Origin: Perca fluviatilis
Taxonomy: Eukaryota; Chordata; Actinopteri; Perciformes; Percidae
Length of the DNA stretch: 64,000 bases
Assembly (NCBI RefSeq): GCF_010015445.1
Contig: NC_053114.1
Coordinates: 45,596,536-45,660,535, forward strand
Reading direction: 5' to 3'
In this document: positions 1 to 20,686 of the stretch, piece after piece
Numbering within the stretch: position 1 is the first letter of the stretch
How the letters are laid out: every line of letters starts with the position of its first letter
The notes under the pieces: model-generated
The model's input: the letters and a program-made list of their open reading frames with translations, nothing else
The model's database searches: none
Told to the model about the DNA's origin: nothing
Position numbers and translations under genes: made by a program

Positions 1-407
1 ATGCAGAAAAAAAACGTTAAATCATGAACGCTGAGACAAGAGAAGCCAGACGAGAGGACGGAGGGATGGAGGAGAGAGGTTAGAGAAAAGAGGGATGGAA
101 GGACAGAGAGAGAGATCAGTACCGGCCAATCACGGAGGGTTTGGACAGACCAGCGGCGAGAGGCAGAGATTGGGAGCTTCTGATTGGAGGATAATAGGAA
201 GGAGGAGTGGCCCACGGCAGCATGGGGACAGGTGATTGGACGGAGAACAACAACACAGGAAAACAACAAACAGAAGCCCATCAGGGAGACGAGACGTTTA
301 AATCCTCTAACACACATGGGGCCAAACTCGCGGCCCGCGGGCCAAACCTGGACCCTCGCAGATTCAGAGTCGGTCCACATATTTGATTAGGTTTTTCTGA
401 CGTTTTT
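1..407. other. non-coding, presumed WDR59 intron
   Basis: No supportable exon is seen on either strand. The next WDR59 exon expected after the one at 1896-2049 is not found, so it must lie further left. Around 324-345 there is a GC-rich palindromic stretch (GGCCCGCGGGCC flanked by GTTTGG-type sequence) of the kind found in dispersed fish DNA repeats; I cannot place it in a family. Confidence 0.5.
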
Positions 408-1890
<1,483 letters not shown>

Positions 1891-1895
1891 CTCAC

Positions 1896-9983
<8,088 letters not shown>

Positions 9984-10483
9984 NNNNNNNNNNNNNNNNN
10001 NNNNNNNNNNNNNNNNNNNNNNNNNNNNNNNNNNNNNNNNNNNNNNNNNNNNNNNNNNNNNNNNNNNNNNNNNNNNNNNNNNNNNNNNNNNNNNNNNNNN
10101 NNNNNNNNNNNNNNNNNNNNNNNNNNNNNNNNNNNNNNNNNNNNNNNNNNNNNNNNNNNNNNNNNNNNNNNNNNNNNNNNNNNNNNNNNNNNNNNNNNNN
10201 NNNNNNNNNNNNNNNNNNNNNNNNNNNNNNNNNNNNNNNNNNNNNNNNNNNNNNNNNNNNNNNNNNNNNNNNNNNNNNNNNNNNNNNNNNNNNNNNNNNN
10301 NNNNNNNNNNNNNNNNNNNNNNNNNNNNNNNNNNNNNNNNNNNNNNNNNNNNNNNNNNNNNNNNNNNNNNNNNNNNNNNNNNNNNNNNNNNNNNNNNNNN
10401 NNNNNNNNNNNNNNNNNNNNNNNNNNNNNNNNNNNNNNNNNNNNNNNNNNNNNNNNNNNNNNNNNNNNNNNNNNNNNNNNNNN
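9984..10483. other. assembly gap, exactly 500 N
   Basis: A run of exactly 500 N, a conventional placeholder length for a scaffold join of unknown size. WDR59 coding sequence stops at its left edge, and sequence right of it is purine-rich repeat with no WDR59 exon. Confidence 0.99.
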
Positions 10484-10680
10484 CCCGCCACGCCAAGAGG
10501 AGGAAGAATCCAACGACAACATGTCAGAACAACAAACAAGAAAAAATGCTGAAAAAAAGTGACAGGAAACGCTAGGAAAAAAAGGACAAAAAAAGTCTGA
10601 CAAAGATGTCGAAACATTAGGAAAACCCAGGAAACATCTGAGAAATCACACAGAAATCAGAAAAACTGATCCCAAAACAG
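10484..10680. repeat. dispersed repeat, third copy of a flank motif
   Basis: Phrases such as AAAATGCTGAAAAAA-GTGACA, GACAAAGATGTC and ACATCTGAGAAATC recur in the same order at about 48835-48975 and 54955-55080. There too they precede a GAGGAG run, so this is the same dispersed block at the gap edge. Confidence 0.75.
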
Positions 10681-11400
10681 TGACAAAAAGAGAGACCTGA
10701 GGAAACAGAGGAGATGAGAGGAGGAGAGGAGATGAGGAGATGAGGAGGATGAGAGGAAGAGGATCATGAGAACTGAGGAGTGAGACGATGAGGAGGAATG
10801 AGAGGAAGAGGAGATGAGAGACAGGAAGAGAAGAGATGAGATGAGAAGAGAGGAGGAGAGGAAGAGGAGAGGAGACAGGAAAGAGAGAGAAAGATGAGAG
10901 AGGAGGAGAGGAGGAGAGAGCCAGGACCCAACCAGGTCATGAACTGGACACAGGAGGAGGAGAGGAGGAGGAGGAGATGGAAGGAGAGGAGAGGAGGAGA
11001 GCTGGACTGGAAGGACCCGAGAGGAGGAAGAGAGGAGGAGGAGAGCTGATCCCAGAAGGACCCGATGAGGAGGAGGAGGAAGAGGAGAGGAAGAGGAGAG
11101 GAGCTGGACCAGGAGACAGGGAGGAGGAGGAAGGAGGAGGAGGAGAGCTGACCGGAAGGACCGACAGGTGAAGGAGGAGGAGAGGAGGAGACGGAAGAGG
11201 AGGAGGAGAGGAGGAGAGGAAGGAGGAAGGAGAGGAGGAGAGAGGAAGGAGAGGAGGAGAGGAAGGAGAGGAGGAGGATGAGAGAGCTGGACCCAGGACC
11301 CGACAGGAGGAGGAGACGAGGAAGAGTGGAGGAGGAGAGAAGGAGGAAGGAGAGGAGAGGAAGGAAGGAGGAGCTGACTGTGGTGGACCCCAAGGAGAAC
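10681..11400. repeat. purine-rich (GAGGA)n low-complexity block
   Basis: Some 700 bp almost wholly of A and G on the plus strand (GAGGAGGAGAGGAAGG-type words) with occasional GAGCTGGACC and GGACCCGACAGG inserts. Long open frames on both strands (Ser/Leu/Pro-rich or Glu/Arg-rich) are compositional and not genes. Confidence 0.93.
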
Positions 11401-11934
11401 CGACCCCACACAGGACAATCACAGCAGGAAGACACAGCAGGAAGACACACAGACACACAGCACAAAATAAGGAAAATAACAAAGAAATATAAACAAGGAA
11501 GAAAATATAAAGGAAGATAAAGAAAATATGAAGATAAAATATAAAATATAAAATACGCCTGAGGGGCCCAGCCCCACAGTGGCCCGCACCACAGGAGCCC
11601 GGAACGCGGAGGACACACACACGGTGGAAGACACATATGGAATGGAAATGGATGGACTTGAGTGGACAAACACACAACGGCATAATATGGAGACAGGGAC
11701 ACGAGAGGACGAGACAGGAGACAGCAGACACGAGCACAGGAACGAGCACGAATGGACGACAGGACACGACGAGCAGAGACGAGGAAGGACACGACACGAG
11801 ACGAGACGACGACAAGGAGAAGGAGCACAGACGAGACGAGACAGCAGAGACGACAGGAAGACGACGAGACGAGGAAGGAAGAGGAGGAAGGAAGGAGCCG
11901 ACCCGGTGGAGCGAAGGAGCGGATCAGCGGACAG
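11401..11934. other. no gene seen; A/G-rich and ACGAG-rich DNA
   Basis: AT-rich to 11560, then sequence dominated by GACACGAGACGAGACGAC-type words. The open frames are biased in composition and have no domain-like content. Confidence 0.6.
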
Positions 11935-12290
11935 CCGGACCCCGGTGATGGAAGCGGATCTAGGCTGGCCTGGATGTTAGACCCCAGGATGGAAGCTGAT
12001 CTACGGACCCCAGGATGTGGAAGCGAAGCCCGGACAGCCTGACCCCAGGATGTGGAAGCTGATCTAGCCGACCCGGATGTCAACCCCGATGAAGCTGAGA
12101 ATGACCCGGATGCCGACCCAGGATGGATCTAGCCGGAGCCCAGGATGGACCGTGGATGTGGAAGCCGATCTATCTGACAATGGACCAGACAGCTGATCTG
12201 AAGCGGACCCTGGATGTTCGGACCCCAGGAAGCTGATCTGAAGGACCCTGGATGTCTGACCCCAGATGTAAGCTGATCCATTTATTGGAT
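11935..12290. repeat. degenerate tandem repeat, about 30-bp unit
   Basis: Diverged units built on GGACCCCAGGATG followed by TGGAAGCTGATCTA, at least ten recognisable but with many indels. The irregularity suggests either an old array or poorly polished sequence near the gap. Confidence 0.75.
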
Positions 12291-12929
12291 ATATCTGACA
12301 GCCTGAAGAGGAAGGATGAAGTGACTGAAAAACGAGAGCTAGTTTAATAAGGAGTGAGAAGATAACTGAGGACAGGAGGGTAATAATGATAGAATGGAGT
12401 TTAGTGAAAAGGATAAAGAATAGGAAATCTGGATGTAGAACAGGATGGAAAGAATATTGGAAGTTGGACCGTGGTGGAAGCGACTTGAAGCTTATCTGGA
12501 TGCTGACCCTGTAAATGGGAAGGATCTAGTTTATCTGGATACAGGACGAGGAAGCGAAGAGAGGAGGAGAGAAGCGAAGGGGGAGGACCGAAGGAAGCGA
12601 AGAGAGGCTAGCTTTAAGAACTCTTCTGTAGAAGCTACAGCATAGAGAGCTTGAACTAGCTAGTGTGGATATGTGAGGGGCTTTAATCGCAATGTGCAAG
12701 AGAGGATAAACATTTTACTTGTAGTGGATAAACAAGTAATAATTATGTATAATGTGGATGGATAAACCCAGTAGTTAACATTTGTTATTTTAATATAATA
12801 TATTTAATATTAGTTAACCTTGGCACAGCCTTGGTAAGCATGGAATATATAAAGGAATATGGTATTCAAACTTTTGACTGCTTTCTTTAATTAATAAATA
12901 ACAATACTTATACTTTTATTTTCAGTACT
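12291..12929. other. no gene seen; AT-rich
   Basis: Ordinary AT-rich intergenic sequence. No splice-bounded or long non-repetitive open frame was recognised on either strand. Confidence 0.6.
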
Positions 12930-13175
12930 TGAGTAGTAGATTTTAAAATAAACTGCTTGCAATACTTAAGTACAAAAAATGTTGAATACTTTAGTACTTC
13001 TACTTAAGTGTGGTGCTTAAAGAGCACTTCTACTTCTACTCAAGTTACTTTTTTGATTGAGCACTTGTACTTTTACTCAAGTATGGTTCTCTAGTACTTT
13101 ATACACGTCTGATTTTTACTTACTTACTATCTCTAATTGGGCCAAATAGTTCAAGGTAAGACAACATTTAAATTT
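12930..13175. mobile_element. dispersed DNA-repeat with ACTCAAGTA motifs
   Basis: Contains TACTTGAGTAGTAGATTTTA, TACTTCTACTTAAG and CTTTTACTCAAGTATGG motifs of a common fish non-autonomous element (hAT-like by general look). A second copy is at about 41495-41521 and 42380-42540, split there by another insertion. Confidence 0.5.
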
Positions 13176-13694
13176 GACAGAAAATAACTGTAGCAGCTCC
13201 GCTGCTGCAGACCTCTGTTCACAGATACCCCCACAAACACAAGGGGAGGAATATATTACACAGCTCTTCATTTAATGACCACGTCAGCAGTGGATTGTCC
13301 CACAGTTCATCTGGAGCTCCCTCGCTCCCAATTGGCCCGAGGCTCTCGGTCACGAGGGTCAGAATTCTTTAACTTTTAAAAAGGGAGAGCATGATTAGAC
13401 AACTCGCTGCAGCTGTAACAACCGGTCCCCTCCCTGCCTGCTCACCTGAGCCACCACCTCCTCCCCACACTCTCTCCCTCTCTCCACACCTCCACAATAA
13501 CCTATTTCTAACCGTTCAGAAATACAACAAAATAAATCTGATACTGCTTAGGAATGTTGAATGAAAAAGAGAAACAACAGAAACACAAACTAAGGAGGTT
13601 AGGAGGAGTAAGGATTGTAATCTAAAGCACCTAATGCAGCAATGTGCATCATATCATGTGAAGAAAATGAAGGGCCCGTTTAAGGAAGGAGGCT

Positions 13695-14101
13695 TAACCC
13701 TGAACTCTCACACCCTCTCTACGACACACTGGCCCAGCAGAGGAGCACCTTCAGCAGAAGACTCCTCTCACCCAGATGCACCACAGGAAATCTTTCCTGC
13801 CTGTGGTCATTAAACGTTACAACACCTCCCTCTGAGAGTCACACACCCTCTCTGTAATCATCTCAAACATAGACAATCACTTCTCTTTTTTATTGCACTA
13901 AAATCATCTCAACATAGACAATCACTTCTCTTTTTTGTATTGCACTAAAATCATCTCAACATAGACAATCATTTCTCTTTTTAATTTTAAAAAAAATAAA
14001 AAAAAATAATATAATTTTTTTTTTTTTTTTTTTTTATATTATAAAAAAAAATATTATTTTTTTTTTTTTTTATTATAATATAAATTATAAATATTAAATA
14101 T

Positions 14102-14146
<45 letters not shown>

Positions 14147-14250
14147 AAAAGTATGGATAATATATGTTGTTTTTATTTGTTGTTTGTATACCTGGAGTGG
14201 TAACAAAAATAATTTCCCCCCTGGGATTATTAAAGTATTTCTGAGTCTAA
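13695..14250 (+). mobile_element. 3' end of a LINE (truncated)
   Basis: Around 13745-13835 a frame reads HRKSFLPVVIKRYNTSL then stop, the style of a LINE reverse-transcriptase C-terminus. It ends near 14245 with TTTCCCCCCTGGGATTATTAAAGTA, a typical fish LINE 3' tail. The middle (13985-14142) is poly(T)/poly(A) and AT homopolymer, probably unstable. The paralogous flank at 23868 lacks this segment. Confidence 0.55.
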
Positions 14251-14269
14251 CGCTGAACTCTGAGTTGAT

Positions 14270-14485
14270 TAACCCTGAGATGAGTTTTCGGTTACAGAAC
14301 ATGTGCAAGATAACATTTGAAGAAAATTAGACAACTGAACCAGTTATGTTCCACCTTAATCAGGATTCAATTGCTCGCAGCTGTGTGTCGTTAACTGGCT
14401 ACGTTGTGATTGGTCAGGGCAGGTCACCTGTAGCACTTATAAACCTTTCACAGGATCACAGTGGTACCTGTGCTGTTCATTCAAC
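14270..14485 (+). promoter_or_regulatory. promoter and 5' UTR, paralogue copy 1
   Basis: Inverted CCAAT box (GATTGGTC, core at 14409-14413), E-boxes CAGCTG (about 14379) and CACCTG (about 14426), and TATAAA at 14438-14443, 43 bp before the ATG. The 5' UTR must therefore be very short. The same arrangement is kept in all four paralogues. Confidence 0.8.
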
Positions 14486-16070
14486 ATGATGGCTGTTTGG
14501 TGTACTGCAGGGTGAGCAACACGTTGTTTGTGAAGTTTTTGAATGATTAAAGTTAAGTAGTTGTACTTATGCTCCGTTTGCTTTTTCAATAGGGCTTTGC
14601 TGCTTGTTTTGCTGACTGATTTGAGTTACAGCTACCCTATGCAGCAAGGTAAAGTATCTTTGCTGTCAACATCTTAAAAGTAGTTTAATTGTTTTAATTG
14701 TCTCTCCTGATGACTTTCTCTTGGTGCAAACCCTGCTTCTGCTGGCTCTAACTGGATATTTCCTTGTTGTGAATTTTTGGGGCTGCCTCTAAAATCCAGC
14801 TCAGTCCAGTTTTCAGAATGCACATCCAGGATATGTTCAAGGCTCTTCTGCAGGCCCTGCCTCTAAACAAGGTAACTAATGCTAATGTGACTTAACTAAA
14901 CTTGAGCTGTCGGGTCTCTAAATGTCTGAACTGATGTGGGTAGTGACTGTCCATGTTCAGCATAGTTAAATTCATTGCCTTGAATTCTACTTGCTAACTG
15001 TTATCGGGTGACAACTCATGATGGGAGCATTCAAAGAGGACGACCAGTCTGAGTTCAAATCAAATGCAACTTTATTTACAGTGAACAAACTCATGACAAC
15101 CGAGCATAGACGTGTCTGCCCAAGGGTGACCCGCATGCACATCAAAATGGATCCTTTTTAAACTTTGTGCTCGCACTGCCCAAGATGTCTATTTCAGTGC
15201 AATGGTTTACCATTTTTGGCAGATGCTCCTGATGGATTCACACATTCAATACCTTCCTCTGGGTGAAGGTTGTCCCCAAACTAACCTTCAAGATATGAAA
15301 TGTAGGCTGAAATGTCCAACCTATCAGTAACATCACTTCCTTCTGCTCCTAGGCATTTCCTGGGCTGTTGCACCTCCCAGTCCCTTTTCTGCTGGAGCAT
15401 CCACAGGACCTAGCACTCAACAGTTTGCTGCCAGTGGACCTGCCCCTCAACCACTTGGCCTTAGCTTTGTGATCCGGCCTGACTATTTTCTTCCACAGTA
15501 CCAGGCAGGGGAACTTTTCCAGGAACAGAAAAGCTTTGAGCAAGGCAACTCTGAATCTGAGAATGAAGCGCAAGGTTCCATGCCACCACCTCGTTTTGTC
15601 TATGCTGCACAGCCTTCACAAGGCTTTAATGGAGGACCCAGACCATCAGGCCTGGTCCCATATCCTTACCCTTCCTATGACTACATGTTCCTGACTGGCC
15701 CGTATCCTCCAGGCACGTATACTTACACCACCAACAGCTTTGAGCAGGGGAGGGACAGCTGGGAGGATACTCACTACACCAAGGACAACTATCCCAGCAC
15801 TCAGCAGGCCAAGAACATCCCTTCTAGACCTCGCACAGTCAGGCAGGCGAGTATTGGGAGTGCTAGTCGTGGTCTGAGTGGTGCAGCGACGGGACAACAG
15901 CAGCCCTACAGTGGAGTTGGTGTACAAGGGTCTTACTCTCAGCTGGGTCGACACCGCCGGGCAGCGCCAAGAGCATTCATGCAGAAGGTACTGTTCTGTG
16001 CTTCAGTTAGCAGGATATTTTCAGAGTTTGAGATTAACATGTTTCCTTTCCTGTCTTTCAGGTTGGCTAA
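14486..16070 (+). CDS. secreted Pro/Tyr/Gln-rich protein, tandem copy 1
   Basis: Five coding exons: 14486-14511, 14593-14648, 14800-14871, 15353-15987 and 16062-16070, all GT-AG, 265 codons. Residues 1-22 form a signal peptide (MMAVWCTAG, then ALLLVLLTDLSYS). The mature protein starts YPMQQ and has no cysteine. It is rich in P, Y, Q, S and G, with runs such as GLVPYPYPSYDYMFL and GTYTYTTNSFEQGRDSW. It has a furin-type RHRR site about 13 residues before the end and finishes MQKVG. I do not recognise the family. Intron phases are 2, 1, 1, 0, which argues against the secretory calcium-binding phosphoproteins, whose introns are all phase 0. Egg-envelope, mucosal or mineral-matrix roles are possible guesses only. 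It differs from the other copies by D for G in the signal peptide, K for E at the end of exon 3, and RP for V-P in the GGP segment. Confidence 0.85.
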
Positions 16071-16091
16071 AGGTGACTCTGAAGTCTTGTC

Positions 16092-16097
16092 AATAAA
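16092..16097 (+). promoter_or_regulatory. polyadenylation signal, copy 1
   Basis: AATAAA 22 bp after the stop codon, conserved in the same place in all four copies, so the 3' UTR is very short. Confidence 0.8.
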
Positions 16098-16714
16098 GAG
16101 TGTAACTTTTATGTTTGCCTTGGTTTTCAATTTTTAATCACAAGAAGCAATACTCATGTAGCCAAAGGTCTAACTGGGTGCAGTGTTTGACAGTCAATAT
16201 TAATAGTCCAGAATGTGATAGCCATTTACAATCTGGCCATCGAACTACCGCACAACCAATAACTGCCTACATTATGCTATGATCCAAATAATTCAGTCTG
16301 CTGCTGAACCCAGTTCTGTCATGACACCGTGAAGGTTGATGGCACTCTGTCTGTACGGTAAACTCATAAGCTAGTGCCACCGTAGCTTAGCGTAAATGCT
16401 GAAATCATCTGCTAACCTGGCAACACATCTGCCCTTGAGCACTAAAGCTCACTCTAAGGTGTTTGTCAATTGCATGATTTATTCTATTAACTATTGCCAC
16501 CAGATGTCAGAAGGGTTTCTTTTAAAAAAAAAAAACTTGTCTTGGTTTAATATAAAATCATGATTTGGTAATCAGAATGAATCCGTTGTTGAACCAGTAA
16601 CTGAATTTGTGTGGCCTGATAAATTAAGATAATGACAGGAGCACCATATTTGTTTTTCTGTATCTCCAATTGGGCCAGACTACATTTTATATTTGACAAA
16701 AAAAAAATCAGTTT
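16098..16714. other. duplicated downstream flank, copy 1
   Basis: Non-coding sequence shared with 25735-26300, 51012-51640 and 57049-57700 (for example ATTATGCTATGATCCAAATA and GCAACACATCTGCCCTTGAG). It shows that the duplication unit is larger than the gene. Copy 1 has lost part of the flank present in the others. Confidence 0.75.
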
Positions 16715-17395
16715 ACACGTACATGGTAAATTTTACAAATGGAGACATGTCCCTTCGTTTACACGCAAACAGAATTCTCCTCTGAAACAGTCTTTCTAAG
16801 AGTGGAGATTTTTGAGATCTTCGTTTGCGCACGTAAAGCTAAGGACAAACGGAGGTTTAAAAAAAAAAAAAAAAAAAATCTGCATTCCATTGCATTCCAT
16901 TCCATGCTTCACATCTCACCAGATCTACACATCTACATTCCATTCCTACGTACTGGTTACACCGCGCCACCTACAGGTCTCGTTACACCTCCACCTACAG
17001 GTCTCGTTACACCGCCACCTACAGGTCTCGTTACACCTCCACCTACAGGTCTCGTTACAACGCCACCTACAGGTCTCGCTACACCTCCACCTACAGGTCT
17101 CGCTACACCTCCACCTACAGGTCTCGCTACACCTCCACCTACAGGTCTCGCTACACCTCCACCTACAGGTCTCGTTACACCGCCACCTACAGGTCTCGCT
17201 ACACCGCCACCTACAGGTCTCGTTACACCATCACCTACAGGTCTGGCGTGCTCTTGACGACATGTATACACTGGTACATGTAAACGAAGACTTTTCTGTA
17301 AACTGACAGCTGTTCACGATGTTATTTTTTAAAACTGAGAGGTTGAAATGTCCGTTTATGAAATTAGCCGCCACGGGTAAATGTAGCATCAATTT
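16715..17395. mobile_element. Harbinger-like MITE copy with internal repeat
   Basis: Same sequence as the better-bounded element at 42921-48305: GTTTACACG near the left end, GATTTTTGAGATCTTCGTTT, the ACAGGTCT block, and TGTCCGTTTATGAAA-TTAGCCGCCACG near the right end. It lies downstream of gene copy 1, as it does for the other three paralogues. Confidence 0.65.
16956..17252. repeat. 24-bp minisatellite, about 12 units
   Basis: Unit CGTTACACCTCCACCTACAG plus GTCT, 24 bp, a multiple of three, so open frames on both strands are artefacts. It is an expansion of a segment present once in other MITE copies. Confidence 0.95.
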
Positions 17396-17404
17396 CATTT
17401 AGGT

Positions 17405-17602
17405 GTAATCCTGCGGGCAAAGAAAGTACTAATCCTATTCTGAGGTTGCAGTGGAGGACTGCATTAGGATTGGGTCCCGCGGGACCCAACGCAAATCTCG
17501 CGGGAGCAGGCGGTTTAAACTTTGCTGCGGGCAGCTAAAAATAAAGCCCGCGGGATCGGGATGTAGTCTGGAACCCTCCCACGCCAGCAGACGCCATAGA
17601 TA
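17405..17602. repeat. GC-rich dispersed block (CCCGCGGGA motifs)
   Basis: Contains TCCCGCGGGACC, TCTCGCGGGAGC and AGCCCGCGGGATCG. Nearly identical blocks occur at 28085-28285 and 53645-53850, always directly after the MITE, so it belongs to the duplication unit. Class uncertain, probably a DNA-transposon fragment. Confidence 0.7.
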
Positions 17603-17604
17603 TA

Positions 17605-19226
17605 CAGTGCCTTGCGAAAGTATTCGGCCCCCTTGAACGTTTCGACCTTTTGCCACATTTCAGGCCTCAAACATAAAGATATAAAACTGTAATTTTTTGT
17701 GAAGAATCAACAACAAGTGGGTCCCAATTATGAAGTGGAACGAAATTCATTGGCTATTTCAAAACTGTTTTAACAAATAAAAAACTGAAAAAGTGGGCGT
17801 GCAAAATTATTCAGCCCCTTTACTTTCAGTGCAGCAAACTCTCTCCAGAAGTTCAGTGAGGATATCTGAATGATCCAATGTTGACCTAAATGACTAATGA
17901 TGATAAATAGAATCCAGCTGTGTGTAATCAAGTCTCCGTATAAATGCACCTGCTCTGTGATAGTCTCAGAGGTCCGTGTAAAGCGCAGAGAGCATCATGA
18001 AGAACAAGGAACACACCAGGCAGGTCCGAGATACTGTTGTGGAGAAGTTTAAAGCCGGTTGAATACAAAAGATTTCCCAAGCTTTAAACATCCCAAGGAG
18101 CACTGTGCAAGCGATAATATTGAAATGGAAGGAGTATCAGACCACTACAAATCTACGAAGACCCGGCCGTCCCTCTAAACTTTCAGCTCATACAATGAGA
18201 AGACTGATCAGAGATGCAGCCAAGAGGCCCATGATCACTCTGGATGAACTGCAGAGATCTACAGCTGAGGTGGGAGACTCTGTCCATAGGACAACAATCA
18301 GTCGTATACTGCACAAATCTGGCCTTTATGGAAGAGTGGCAAGAAGAAAGCCATTTCTTAAAGATATCCATAAAAGTTGTCGTTAAAGTTTGCCAAAAGC
18401 CACCTGGGAGACACACCAAACATGTGGAAGAAGGTGCTGTGGTCAGATGAAACCAAAATCGAACTTTTGGCAACAATGCAAAACGTTATGTTTGGCGTAA
18501 AAGCAACACAGCTCATCACCCTGAACACACCATCCCCACTGTCAAACATGGTGGTGGCAGCATCATGGTTTGGGCCTGCTTTTTCTTCAGCAGGGACAGG
18601 GAAGATGGTTAAAATTGATGGGAAGATGGATGGGGCCAAATACAGGACCATTCTGGAGAAAACCTGATGGAGTCTGCAAAAGACCTGAGACTGGAGGGGA
18701 TTTGTCTTCCAACAAGACAATGATCCAAAACATAAAGCAAAATCTACAATGGAATGGTTCACAAATAAACATATCCAGGTGTTAGAATGGCCAAGTCAAA
18801 GTCCAGACCTGAATCCAATCGAGAATCTGTGGAAAGAACTGAAAACTGCTGTTCACAAACGCTCTCCATCCAACCTCACTGAGCTCGAGCTGTTTTGCAA
18901 GGAGGAATGGGCAAAATGTCAGTCTCTCGATGTGCAAAACTGATAGAGACATACCCAAGCGACTTACAGCTGTAATCGCAGCAAAAGGTGGGCTACAAAG
19001 TATTTAACTTAAGGGGGCTGAATAATTTTGCACGCCCAATATTTCAGTTTTTTATTTGTTTAAAAGGTTTGAAATATCCAATAAATTTCGTTCCACTTCA
19101 TGATTGTGTCCCACTTGTTGTTGATTCTTCACAAAAAATTACAGTTTTATATCTTTATGTTTGAGGCCTGAAATGTGGCAAAAGGTCGAAAAGTTCAAGG
19201 GGGCCGAATACTTTCGCAAGGCACTG
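17605..19226 (+). mobile_element. Tc1-like transposon, TA target site
   Basis: Ends in inverted repeats CAGTGCCTTGCGAAAGTATT and its complement, flanked by TA at 17603-17604 and 19227-19228. The inverted repeats are long (about 200 bp). Paralogous blocks at 28280 and 53838 read GATATACATATATACTG without the element, giving the empty site. Confidence 0.95.
17997..19010 (+). pseudogene. Tc1-family transposase, disrupted
   Basis: Would encode a DD34E transposase: an N-terminal paired-type HTH region (KNKEHTRQVRDTVVEKF, then an in-frame TGA, then RPGRPSKLSAHTMRRLIRDA) and, in another frame, the catalytic part with [20 protein letters not shown]. The TGA at about 18060 and frame changes near 18380 and 18660 make it inactive. 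Confidence 0.9.
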
Positions 19227-19263
19227 TACATATATACTGACTGAGTTTATACCGTTCTCTTAA

Positions 19264-20657
19264 AGGTCCCATGACATGGTGCTCTTTGGATGCTTTTATA
19301 TAGACCTTAGTGGTCCCCTAATACTGTATCTGAAGTCTCTTTTATATAGACCTTAGTGGTCCCCTGATACTGTATCTGAAGTCTCTTTTATATAGACCTT
19401 AGTGGTCCCCTAATACTGTATCTGAAGTCTCTTTTATATAGACCTTAGTGGTCCCCTAATACTGTATCTGAAGTCTCTTTTATATAGACCTTAGTGGTCC
19501 CCTAATACTGTATCTGAAGTCTCTTTTATATAGACCTTAGTGGTCCCTAATACTGTATCTGAAGTCTCTTTTATATAGACCTTAGTGGTCCCCCTAATAC
19601 TGTATCTGAAGTCTCTTTTATATAGACCTTAGTGGTCCCCTAATACTGTATCTGAAGTCTCTTTTATATAGACCTTAGTGGTCCCCTAATACTGTATCTG
19701 AAGTCTCTTTTATATAGACCTTAGTGCTCCCCTAATACTGTATCTGAAGTCTCTTTTTATATGAACCTTAGTGGTCCCCTAATACTGTATCTGAAGTCTC
19801 TTTTATATAGACCCTTAGTGGTCCCCCTAATACTGTATCTGAAGTCTCTTTTATATAGACCTTAGTGGTCCCCTAATACTGTATCTGAAGTCTCTTTTAT
19901 ATAGACCTTAGTGCTCCCCTAACACTGTATCTGAAGTCTCTTTTATATAGACCTTAGTGGTCCCCTAATACTGTATCTGAAGTCTCTTTTGTATAGACCT
20001 TAGTGGTCCCCTAATACTGTATCTGAAGTCTCTTTTATATAGACCTTAGTGGTCCACTAATACTGTATCTGAAGTCTCTTTTATATAGACCTTAGTGGTC
20101 CCCTAATACTGTATCTGAAGTCTCTTTTATATAGGCCTTAGTGGTCCCTAATACTGTATCTGAAGTCTCTTTTATATAGACCTTAGTGGTCCCCTAATTA
20201 TGTATCTGAAGTCTCCTTCCCGAAATTCAGCTTTGGTGCAGAACTACAGCCACTAGAGCCAGTCCTACAATGATCGTTCCTTAGGATGTGCCATTTCTGT
20301 GTCTGATGCTATTGAGGAGGAGAGGGGGCAAGGTGGAGGGTGGGGGTGTGGCCTTGACCAACTGCCACTTTTCTCGTTTGAAAGCCATGATGTCTCTCTC
20401 TCTCTCATGGGGGGCCAAATTCTCTGGGCGGGCAAAGCAGAGAAAGGGGAGGTTACCTTTCTCCTTATGACCTCATAAGGATAACATTCCTGATTGGCCC
20501 ATCTGAACTTTCATTTTCTCAAAGGCAGAGCAGGATACCCAGGGCTCGGTTTACACCTATCACCATTTCTAGCCACTGGGGGACCATAGGCAGGCTGGGG
20601 GGACTCATATTAATGTTAAAAAACCTCATAAAGTGAAATGTTCATGCCATGGGACCT
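19264..20657. mobile_element. non-autonomous element with TTAA target site
   Basis: Ends AGGTCCCATGACATGG and complement CCATGGGACCT, flanked by TTAA at 19260-19263 and 20658-20661. The paralogous site near 28316 reads CTCTTAATACATCC, an unoccupied TTAA. TTAA duplication is the hallmark of piggyBac-type insertion, but no transposase is present. Confidence 0.8.
19300..20212. repeat. 46-bp minisatellite, about 20 units
   Basis: Unit built from TATAGACCTTAGTGGTCCCC, TAATACTGTATCTGAAGTCT and CTTTTA (46 bp), highly uniform. It lies inside the TTAA element; a second array of the same unit is at 53903-54770. Confidence 0.96.
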
Positions 20658-20686
20658 TTAATACATCCATGGTTTATACTGTAGCC

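Noticed and set aside
10657..12083. Ser/Leu/Pro-rich minus-strand frames up to 439 codons
   Set aside because: They arise from the purine-rich block. They have no domain or splice structure and no signal beyond low-complexity composition.
15349..15954. Minus-strand frames opposite exon 4 (also in the other three copies)
   Set aside because: They are shadows of the plus-strand coding exon. They have no splice signals, and their codons follow the antisense of a conserved plus-strand protein.
15988..16137. Longer C-terminus by retention of the last 74-bp intron in the four-copy gene
   Set aside because: The frame stays open, but the conserved AATAAA lies before the next stop codon in copy 1, so such a message would lack a stop. 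Clean GT-AG borders and the short VG-stop exon are kept in all copies.
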